Shown here: positions 13,710 to 19,886 of the stretch, piece after piece
Numbering within the stretch: position 1 is the stretch's first letter
How the letters are laid out: every line of letters starts with the position of its first letter
Notes under the pieces: model-generated
What the model was told of the DNA's origin: nothing
The model's input: the letters and a program-made list of their open reading frames with translations, nothing else
Database searches by the model: none
Program-made: the position numbers and the translations under genes
Virus record (IMG/VR): IMGVR_UViG_3300046492_000342
Location: 1 to 37,974 of that record
Origin: a virus
Direction: 5' to 3' (one strand)
DNA: 37,974 nt

Positions 13710-15473
13710 TCAGAGGGGGAGGGGTTGGGCGGTCGCGTCGATGCCGAGCGGCGCCAGGGTGTTGCAAATCTTGAACCACAAGTCCGTGGCCTCGCGGGCG
13801 CCGAGCGTTTGGGCCGTGGCCGCGTCGGTGCCGAAAGTGAAATAAAAGCGGCGGTACTGCTCGGACAGCTCGGCCCGGCCGCTGGCCACCTCGACGCCGG
13901 CCCACCATTCCATGGCGAGGCGGAGTTTTTCTTGTGCGTCCTGGCGGGCCTCGTGGCGCTTGCGGATCGACATGGCCACGACGTCGTGCCCGTGCGCCAC
14001 CTGGTCGACCGGCTTGTCGATTTCAGCGATGCGCGCGCGCCAGGCCTCCAGCGCGGCCGGCTCGAGCTCGAGGACGTCGCCGTCGACCATGGCGGGCGCC
14101 GTGCGCTCGGGCGGTTCCGGGTAGTGGCCGCAATACGGGCAGCAGCGGAACACCCGCTCGTAGACCTTGGCGCAGGCCACGCCGGTGCCGCGCACGTCCT
14201 TGTTGAGGCATACCCGCGTTGGGATGGCGTCCGAGGATCCGGAGCTCCTCGAGGAGCGGGCGTCCAGGCTCCAGGAGACACGGAAATCCGGCGGGCCGTT
14301 GTGCCGCTCGACGTTGCCCACCATGTCGATGAGCCACATATAGGGCTTGGCGGACAGGGAAATCATGTGGCGGCGCTGCTCGTCGGTGAACTCGTCCCAC
14401 CGCTCGGCCCACTCGGCCGGAATGTCCAGGCGGGCGCCGCGGCCCCATTGCTGCGCGTAGAGGGAAAAGGACTCCGTGTGGCGGGCCATGATTACGCCGT
14501 CGATGGTCGGGAGGTCGAATCCCTCCCCGAACAGGTCGACATTGACCAGGACGCGGATTTCCCCGGCCTCGAAGCGCGCGAGCACGTTGTCGCGGATCTC
14601 GTCCTCGGTTTCGCCGTTGACGGCCTCCGCCGCGATCCCGGCCTCCTTGAACGTGCGGGCGATGCGGGACGCCTCCTCCACGTCGACGGCGAACACCACG
14701 GCCCGCTTGCCGTCCAGATAGCGCCGGTACGCCTTGACGATATCCCCGCAAATCGTGGCGCTCTTGTGGAACGCGTCGGCCAATTCGCGCTGGTTAAATT
14801 CGCCGGTGGTGTCGGACACGCGCACCCGGGCGATATCAACGTCGGTTTCCGGCATGGCCACGCGGTAGCCGACGAGATAGCCCATGTTGATGGCCTCGCG
14901 CATGGTCGGGCCCAGGACCATGACGTCGGCAAACCCTTGCGCGTGGCGGCCCAGCCCCTTGCCGTCCGCCCGGATCGGCGTGGCGGTCACGAGCAGGCCC
15001 CGGGCGTTGGGGAATTTGGCCACGCCGCGGCCCCACTTGTTTTCCCTCAAAAAATGGTGGCCCTCGTCGCCTACCCACAGGCGCACCGTGGCCAGCCAGG
15101 CGTGTTCCGGATCCGTGGCCGAAATGTTGTTGAGCGTGTCGATACCGGCCACCGCACATTTGGCGTTGGGGTCGACAAAGTGCCGTTTCAGTTTCTTGAG
15201 CTGGATCCGCTGGCACGATTTCCGGGTTTTCGGCGGGCCAATGATCCGGTGGCGCACGCCGTTACGGGCCAGCGCCAGCGCGATTTGGGACACGATTTCC
15301 TTTCGGTGCGCGATCGCGCAGGACGCGCCCGGCTCGCGGCGGATTACCTCGGAAAACGTCACGGTTTTACCCGTTCCGGTTGGGCTCACGGCCAGCACCA
15401 CGCCGGCGCCCGCGGCCCATGCGGCATGAATTTCGGCGTCTAGTTTTGACTGATACGGACGGAGGCGGGGCAC
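13710..15473 (-). CDS. Superfamily II helicase with C-terminal zinc ribbon (587 aa)
   Basis: A 587-residue DEAD/DEAH-type helicase. Seen: LRPYQ (Q motif-like, residues 4-8), motif I PTGTGKT (31-37), motif II DEGHH (136-140), motif III TATP (163-166), motif V around NVDLFGEGFDLP (311-322) and motif VI QQWGRGAR (341-348). A zinc ribbon follows (C422, C434, C445, C448). The layout is the ResIII/RecQ-like SF2 type used in phage replication or recombination. I start at GTG 15473 because GAGAA lies 8 bases upstream and LRPYQ follows at once. A TTG five codons earlier (15488) is the alternative. It is the first gene of its unit and shares the divergent promoter region with 15557. Confidence 0.88.
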   Translation of the reverse strand: MPRLRPYQSKLDAEIHAAWAAGAGVVLAVSPTGTGKTVTFSEVIRREPGASCAIAHRKEIVSQIALALARNGVRHRIIGPPKTRKSCQRIQLKKLKRHFVDPNAKCAVAGIDTLNNISATDPEHAWLATVRLWVGDEGHHFLRENKWGRGVAKFPNARGLLVTATPIRADGKGLGRHAQGFADVMVLGPTMREAINMGYLVGYRVAMPETDVDIARVRVSDTTGEFNQRELADAFHKSATICGDIVKAYRRYLDGKRAVVFAVDVEEASRIARTFKEAGIAAEAVNGETEDEIRDNVLARFEAGEIRVLVNVDLFGEGFDLPTIDGVIMARHTESFSLYAQQWGRGARLDIPAEWAERWDEFTDEQRRHMISLSAKPYMWLIDMVGNVERHNGPPDFRVSWSLDARSSRSSGSSDAIPTRVCLNKDVRGTGVACAKVYERVFRCCPYCGHYPEPPERTAPAMVDGDVLELEPAALEAWRARIAEIDKPVDQVAHGHDVVAMSIRKRHEARQDAQEKLRLAMEWWAGVEVASGRAELSEQYRRFYFTFGTDAATAQTLGAREATDLWFKICNTLAPLGIDATAQPLPL

Positions 15474-15556
15474 GTTGATATTTCTCAATAATTTGTTGAC
15501 GAGGCCGTCAGATTATCATTACTATTGCGGCTCATCAATCTTTTTTGGAATAAAAC
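15474..15556. promoter_or_regulatory. Divergent promoter region, helicase (-) and Pro/Ala-rich protein (+)
   Basis: Plus strand: TTGACG at 15496-15501 and TACTAT at 15520-15525 (18-base spacer) point to the gene at 15557. Minus strand, weaker: TTGATG (15538-15533) and GATAAT (15517-15512) with a 15-base spacer point to the helicase. The TGACG palindrome at 15497-15510 overlaps the plus -35 box and would sit near the minus start site. Confidence 0.65.
15497..15510. promoter_or_regulatory. TGACG-N4-CGTCA operator, copy 2
   Basis: TGACGAGGCCGTCA has the same 5-base arms and spacing as the copies at 12641 and 18581. Its place between two divergent genes would let one protein control both. Confidence 0.85.
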
Positions 15557-16618
15557 ATGATTCGTTTGAACCTTGAAATTGCAGATACCGGCCGACACGA
15601 TGCCGTGCAATTGCGCGCTTTGTCCGCCATGTTCCTGGTGCTGGCCGATGGCGGAAAAGCGGACCAGGTACGCGCGGCGCTGGAGGAAAAAACCACCGCG
15701 GCACGCTCGGAGCGTACCGTCGGCGCATCGCCGGCGCTGGCCGCCCCCTACGGTGCCCAGGTGGTCGGCACCGGTGCGGTGCTGGATCCGGCGGACAATC
15801 CCGCCACGGGTATGCCCACGCCAGCCGAGGCGTTCGGCGGCCACGGTTCGCCGGAGCTGGACGCGGACGCCGCAAAGCTCGAGGCGCTGGCCGGTGCTGG
15901 CGCAGCAGGCCCCACGGGCGCGGACCTCGACCTCCCGCCGCCGGCCGCCGCGTTCGGTGGCGCGGGAAACGTCCCGGCCCCGGGTGCTGGCAACCAGGCT
16001 ATTTCAAGCCAACAAACCGGGTCTTTGCCCCCTGTTCCGTCGAGCGTGCCGAGCGCGGCGGGTGCTCCTGCAGCTGCGCCGGCCGGGGTTGAGCTGGACG
16101 TCGAGGGGATCCCGTGGGACGCCAGCATCCACGCCAGCACCAAGGCGAAATTGGCCAGCGGCGCGTGGAAAGTGAAGCGCGGCACGCCGGAGCTCTACCT
16201 CAAGGAACGTAAAGAGCTGCTCCGCCAGGCCGTGGCCGCGGGGGGAAACGCCGCCCCGGCTGGCGTGCCTGCTACTCCGCCGGCCAGTGCCGCGGTGCCG
16301 CCGCCGGCTGGTGCTGGTGCGCCCGTGCCGCCTCCGCCGAGTAATTCGGGAAACGCCCCCGCCCCGATCCCTACGCCGCAAGCATCGGGGCAGACTACGC
16401 CCGCCGCGGCCGGCTCTAACGGCGCCGTAACCATGGCCCAGGTGCTCCCGCGCGTGACGGCCGCCATTTCCGCCGGCCTGCTCACGCCGGACAGCGCCGC
16501 CGCGATCGTGCGCGAACTCTCGGACGGGAAAATCGACAACGTGGCCATGCTGGCCGTAGCGCCGCAGCTGCTCGCCCCGTTCGCTGCGCGCCTCGACGTC
16601 CTCGGGATTCCGGCCTGA
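15557..16618 (+). CDS. Pro/Ala-rich phage protein with a GIPWDxxIH motif (353 aa)
   Basis: A 353-residue protein with an ordered N-terminus (MIRLNLEIADTGRHDAVQLR), a Pro/Ala-rich low-complexity middle, and a conserved-looking island LDVEGIPWDASIHASTKAKL at about 173-193 followed by GAWKVKRG. That island recurs in phage proteins encoded beside ssDNA-binding proteins and nucleases; the family has no firm function that I know of. The C-terminal 60 residues are helical (AAISAGLLTPDSAAAIVREL). It is the first gene of the plus-strand replication unit, which suggests a DNA-metabolism accessory. GGAA is the only ribosome-site candidate. Confidence 0.7.
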   Translation: MIRLNLEIADTGRHDAVQLRALSAMFLVLADGGKADQVRAALEEKTTAARSERTVGASPALAAPYGAQVVGTGAVLDPADNPATGMPTPAEAFGGHGSPELDADAAKLEALAGAGAAGPTGADLDLPPPAAAFGGAGNVPAPGAGNQAISSQQTGSLPPVPSSVPSAAGAPAAAPAGVELDVEGIPWDASIHASTKAKLASGAWKVKRGTPELYLKERKELLRQAVAAGGNAAPAGVPATPPASAAVPPPAGAGAPVPPPPSNSGNAPAPIPTPQASGQTTPAAAGSNGAVTMAQVLPRVTAAISAGLLTPDSAAAIVRELSDGKIDNVAMLAVAPQLLAPFAARLDVLGIPA

Positions 16619-17019
16619 TGCGCTCCGCCCCTGAAATGGTCCCGAGCCTGGACGACGCGCTCCTCGCGCTGGACGGGTTCCCGGGGCGGGTGCCGGATAT
16701 CGGCCTCGCCGTGCGATTCCTCGAGCAGCTCAACGGCGTGCGCGACGTGCCGGCCGTGATCCCGGACCAGATGCAGGCGGCGGCGCTCGAGGGCGCCTAT
16801 CAAGCCGGGTTCCGGTGCGCCGACGAGTCGGGCCACGTGCTCGTGGTGAGCTTGCCGGATTTGCTCGCCTACGTGGCGGGGTTCGCGCCGCGTGTGTCGC
16901 GGTGGGCCCGCCTCCGGGCGTGGTTTGCCGGCCTGGTCCCGCCGACGTCGTGCACTTTTGATTGCAACTCCGGCCGCGCGTGCGCGTGCGTTCCTCAACC
17001 CGTGAAGGAAACAAAGTAA
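16618..17019 (+). CDS. Hypothetical protein (133 aa)
   Basis: A 133-residue protein whose ATG shares one base with the upstream stop (TGATG). It contains SLDDALLALDGFPGRVPDIG and a hydrophobic segment around LPDLLAYVAGFAP, then a Trp/Arg-rich part (RWARLRAWFAGL). The tail is Cys-rich (SCTFDCNSGRACAC), which could bind metal or be oxidised. No family was recognised. It is coupled to its neighbours on both sides. Confidence 0.6.
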   Translation: MRSAPEMVPSLDDALLALDGFPGRVPDIGLAVRFLEQLNGVRDVPAVIPDQMQAAALEGAYQAGFRCADESGHVLVVSLPDLLAYVAGFAPRVSRWARLRAWFAGLVPPTSCTFDCNSGRACACVPQPVKETK

Positions 17020-17408
17020 TGCCCCCGAAAAATCCCGTGTTGTCGTTCCGGTTGAAAGACCCGGGCGGCGTTCTCAATTACGACGGCGCGCTCGCCAAGG
17101 GCCTGGAGTTGCTGTTCGGGCGTTTGCCGGACGCGCTGGCCCGCCGCAAAATGATTGACGCGCTCGAGAAAGTGCACGGCCAATTGCTGGCGCGCGACGA
17201 TCTGGACGGGGACCAACAAACGGCCGCGCAGGTTGCCGCGCTCGGCCACCAGGTGCACCCGGACAGCGCCTTGCCGTCCCTCACGCCCGAGGGCCACGCC
17301 GCGCGCCTGGCCACGGGGGCGCCCCGCAAGGATGGGGAATGCGAGTGCGACGTCGGCACGCCGGTGAGCGACATTGGCCGGTGCACGGCGTGCGGGGGTT
17401 GGGTATGA
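17019..17408 (+). CDS. Hypothetical protein with C-terminal Cys cluster (129 aa)
   Basis: A 129-residue protein starting at the TAATG overlap with the upstream stop, with GAAGGAA about 9 bases before the ATG. The N-terminus (SFRLKDPGGVLNYDGALAKG) and a helix AALEKVHGQLL-like region precede a C-terminal ECECDVGTPVSDIGRCTACG segment. The spaced Cys residues (CxC...CxxC) suggest a small zinc site. No function was recognised. Its stop overlaps the start of the nuclease gene as ATGA. Confidence 0.6.
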   Translation: MPPKNPVLSFRLKDPGGVLNYDGALAKGLELLFGRLPDALARRKMIDALEKVHGQLLARDDLDGDQQTAAQVAALGHQVHPDSALPSLTPEGHAARLATGAPRKDGECECDVGTPVSDIGRCTACGGWV

Positions 17409-18583
17409 GCGCGCCCGAACTCAACGGCGTGGCCTCGGCCGTCGCGCACGCGTTCTTGCCCCCGTCCGGCGCCGCGGCGTGGGTCGTGTGCGCCTTGTGG
17501 CCCACCATGAACCAACGTTATCCGGAGCTCGAGGAGGGCGTCGAGGCGGCCGAGGGCACCGCGGCCCACTTCGTGTTTGAGGAGCTGCTCTACCAGCGCC
17601 CGGTGGCGGTCGGCAACGTGGCCCCCAACGGCGTGCCCGTGACGCTCGAAATGCTCGAGGGCGCGGATATCTACGTCGAGGAGGTGGGCCGCGCCTACGC
17701 CAGCCTGGCCAGCGTGTCGCACTACCAGGTGGAGCAGCGCGTCGCCATTCCGGCCGTGCACCCGAACAATTGGGGCACGCCGGACACATGGATTTTCGGC
17801 CCTAACCCGACGACGGGCCGCGCGCGGCTGGTCGTGATCGACTACAAATTCGGCCACGGTTTCGTGGAGGTGTTCGAGAATTGGCAGCTGGTGGACTACG
17901 CCTCCGGGATCCTGGACCACCTCGGCATTGACGGCGGCGCCGACGATTTGGTCGACGTTGAATTCGTGGTCGTCCAGCCGCGCAGCTACCACCGGGACGG
18001 CCCCGTCCGCCGCTGGACGACGCGCGCGTCCGGCCTGCGCCCGCTGGTCAACAAACTGGCCGGCGCCGCCGAGGCCGCGCACATGCCGAACCCGAAAGCG
18101 CGCCCGGATCCGGAGGCGTGCAAGCATTGCCCCGGCCGGCACGCGTGCGAGGCGCTGCAGCGGACCACCTTTTACGCCATGGACGTGGCCGGAATGTCCA
18201 CGCCGGTGGAAATGTCCGTCGACGCCATGGGCCTGGAGCTGCGCATGTTGGAGCGGTCGCTCAAGCTCATGCAGGCGCGCGCGTCCGGCCTGGCCGAGCA
18301 GCTCGAGCACGCCATCGTGGGCGGCGCCAGCTCGCCCCACTACGCCATGACGCCCGGCGAGTCCAAACTCGTGTGGATCAAACCGGCCGGCGAGGTGCTG
18401 GCGCTCGGGCAAATGTGCGGGGTCGACCTGGCCAAACCACGCGAGCCCGTCACGCCCACGCAGGCCAAAAAGCTGGTGGATCCGGCCCTCGTGGCGCTGT
18501 ATTCGGATCGGACGCGCGCGGCGCTCAAGCTCGCCCCGGTCGACACGGTGGGCGCCCGGAAAGTATTTTCAACTAGCAATTGA
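17405..18583 (+). CDS. Cas4/RecB-like exonuclease, DUF2800 type (392 aa)
   Basis: A 392-residue PD-(D/E)xK nuclease. Seen: H55 (EGTAAH), D127 (GTPDTW), D146-x-K148 (VIDYKFG) and a QLVDYASG helix, the RecB-type motifs in order. C29 together with C239, C242 and C248 (EACKHCPGRHAC) matches the four Cys of the Cas4/AddB iron-sulfur cluster. DUF2800 proteins of this kind lie beside phage ssDNA-binding proteins and polymerases, as here, and probably process DNA ends for recombination or replication. The ATG (17405) overlaps the upstream stop. Its last codons overlap the promoter and operator at 18580. Confidence 0.88.
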   Translation: MSAPELNGVASAVAHAFLPPSGAAAWVVCALWPTMNQRYPELEEGVEAAEGTAAHFVFEELLYQRPVAVGNVAPNGVPVTLEMLEGADIYVEEVGRAYASLASVSHYQVEQRVAIPAVHPNNWGTPDTWIFGPNPTTGRARLVVIDYKFGHGFVEVFENWQLVDYASGILDHLGIDGGADDLVDVEFVVVQPRSYHRDGPVRRWTTRASGLRPLVNKLAGAAEAAHMPNPKARPDPEACKHCPGRHACEALQRTTFYAMDVAGMSTPVEMSVDAMGLELRMLERSLKLMQARASGLAEQLEHAIVGGASSPHYAMTPGESKLVWIKPAGEVLALGQMCGVDLAKPREPVTPTQAKKLVDPALVALYSDRTRAALKLAPVDTVGARKVFSTSN

Positions 18584-18608
18584 CGGTGCCGTCAGGATTG
18601 ATTAAGAT
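18580..18608 (+). promoter_or_regulatory. Sigma70-type promoter of the ssDNA-binding protein gene
   Basis: TTGACG (18580-18585) and TAAGAT (18603-18608) have a 17-base spacer. From -35 to +1 it closely resembles the promoter at 12627-12655. Two operators flank it: TGACG-N4-CGTCA at the -35 box and the AT-rich palindrome downstream of -10. Confidence 0.85.
18581..18594. promoter_or_regulatory. TGACG-N4-CGTCA operator, copy 3
   Basis: TGACGGTGCCGTCA has perfect arms. It starts at the stop codon of the nuclease gene and covers the -35 box. Confidence 0.85.
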
Positions 18609-18621
18609 CAACACGGCATTA

Positions 18622-18636
18622 ATTAAGTAACTTAAC
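18622..18636. promoter_or_regulatory. AT-rich operator, copy 2
   Basis: ATTAAGTAACTTAAC lies just after the predicted transcription start and before the AAGAGGAAA ribosome site. It is here a downstream operator rather than a spacer operator. Confidence 0.75.
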
Positions 18637-18653
18637 TCCCAAGAGGAAATAGC

Positions 18654-19826
18654 ATGGCAGATCAAGAGTATCGTTTCACCACTCCCGTGGGCCGCATGAT
18701 CGGCGGGAACCTGTACGAGGGCAAAACCACGGACAATAAAGGCCAGCCGCTCGTTTTCAAGAACGGCAAAAACAAGGGCCAGCCGCGCACCGATTACAAT
18801 TTCGGCGTTGCATTCCCGAAAACTCCGGGCGTGACGCATTGGGCCAATGAGCCCTGGCTCCAGGCCGTGTGGAACCTCGGACACGCCGCATTCCCGCAAG
18901 GCCACGCCCAGCGCCGTGACTTCTCGTGGAAAATCATCGACGGCGACAGCACGGAGCAAAACACGGCCCTCAAGCGTCCGTGCGATCAGGAGGGCTACCC
19001 GGGCCATTGGGTTATCTGGTTCTCGAGCACGCAGGCGCCGAAAGTGACGAATGCCACCGGCTCGGAATACCTGCGCGAGCCTGGCGCCGTCCGCCCCGGC
19101 TACTACGTCCAGGTGTTCTGTGACGTCACGGACAACAAGCCGAGCGAAACGCCGGGCTTGTACTGGAACCCGCACTATGTCGCCCTGGCCGGCTATGGCC
19201 CGGAAATCTCGTTCGGCCCGGCGCTGGCCGCCGCTGGTTTCGGCCAAGGTGTCCAGCTCCCGGCGGGTGCCTCCATCACGCCACCGGCCGGCATGGCGCC
19301 GCCGCCTGCTCCTGGCGCTCCGCCGGTCCCTGGTGCTGCTCCGGCCCCCGTGGCCACGCCTCCGGCTCCCCCGGCACCGCCTGCGCCTCCTGCAGCTGCT
19401 CCGGCCGCGCGCGTGCTGGTCCAGGTGCCCGGCGCACAATACACGATCGAGGGTTGCCGCTCGGTGAACTGGACGGACCAGCAAATCGTGGACGCCGGCG
19501 TCGCCACCTGGTCAGTGCCCGCCGCCCCGGCGCCTGCAGCTCCTCCGGCGGGTGTGCCGGTCCCTTTGGCTGGTTCTGTGCCGGTGCCTCCCGGCGCTGC
19601 GCAGACTGCGCCTGTTCCCGTGACGCCTAACCCGGCATTCACGCAGATGGCCGCCCCGGCCGGCACGCCTCCGGCTCCCCCGGCACCGCCTGCGCCTCCT
19701 GCAGCTGCTCCGGCGCCCGCCGGCCGCACGCCTACGGCCAAGGCGGAGGGCCGCACCGTCGACCAGCTGCTCGCCATGCCTGGCTGGACGGAGGCCTTGC
19801 TCGTGCAAAACGGCTACCTGGTTTAA
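18654..19826 (+). CDS. Putative ssDNA-binding protein with long Pro/Ala linker (390 aa)
   Basis: A 390-residue protein. Residues 1-190 (YRFTTPVGRMIGGNLYEG..., PRTDYNFGVAFPKTPG, RPGYYVQVFCDVTDN, ETPGLYWNPHYVALAGYGPE) form an ordered domain that resembles the DUF2815-like ssDNA-binding proteins of phages. Then come Pro/Ala-rich linkers split by a short ordered module (YTIEGCRSVNWTDQQIVDAG). A similar module forms the end (LLAMPGWTEALLVQNGYLV). AAGAGGAAA gives a good ribosome site, and the double operator at its promoter suggests tight control of a highly expressed protein. Assignment to ssDNA binding is from sequence pattern plus position between nuclease and polymerase. Confidence 0.7.
   Translation: MADQEYRFTTPVGRMIGGNLYEGKTTDNKGQPLVFKNGKNKGQPRTDYNFGVAFPKTPGVTHWANEPWLQAVWNLGHAAFPQGHAQRRDFSWKIIDGDSTEQNTALKRPCDQEGYPGHWVIWFSSTQAPKVTNATGSEYLREPGAVRPGYYVQVFCDVTDNKPSETPGLYWNPHYVALAGYGPEISFGPALAAAGFGQGVQLPAGASITPPAGMAPPPAPGAPPVPGAAPAPVATPPAPPAPPAPPAAAPAARVLVQVPGAQYTIEGCRSVNWTDQQIVDAGVATWSVPAAPAPAAPPAGVPVPLAGSVPVPPGAAQTAPVPVTPNPAFTQMAAPAGTPPAPPAPPAPPAAAPAPAGRTPTAKAEGRTVDQLLAMPGWTEALLVQNGYLV
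19355..19405 (+). repeat. 51-bp direct repeat, first copy
   Basis: Bases 19355-19405 are identical to 19664-19714. The offset of 309 bases is a multiple of three, so both copies encode the same TPPAPPAPPAPPAAAPA linker. Perfect identity, synonymous sites included, points to a recent duplication or to gene conversion. Confidence 0.85.
19664..19714 (+). repeat. 51-bp direct repeat, second copy
   Basis: Second copy of the in-frame repeat at 19355-19405. Recombination between the copies would remove 309 bases and keep the reading frame. Confidence 0.85.
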
Positions 19827-19860
19827 CCGTGTCTCCCGCCGCGCCCCCGCGCGGTGTTTC

Positions 19861-19886
19861 GCTCGCCCTCCGGGGCGGGCTTTTTT
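19861..19886 (+). terminator. Intrinsic terminator after the ssDNA-binding protein gene
   Basis: GCTCGCCC-TCCG-GGGCGGGC (one G-T pair) followed by six T. It lies 35 bases after the stop and directly before the polymerase start, so polymerase expression must come from read-through or an unseen promoter. Confidence 0.88.

Noticed and set aside
13347-15443. A 698-codon plus-strand open frame opposite the helicase gene
   Set aside because: It is the antisense shadow of a gene with full helicase motifs; high GC makes such long shadows common. It has no ribosome site or recognisable domain.
19854-19886. GTG start of the polymerase at 19854
   Set aside because: The first eleven codons would lie across the terminator stem and have no ribosome site; ATG 19887 or 19899 is more likely.
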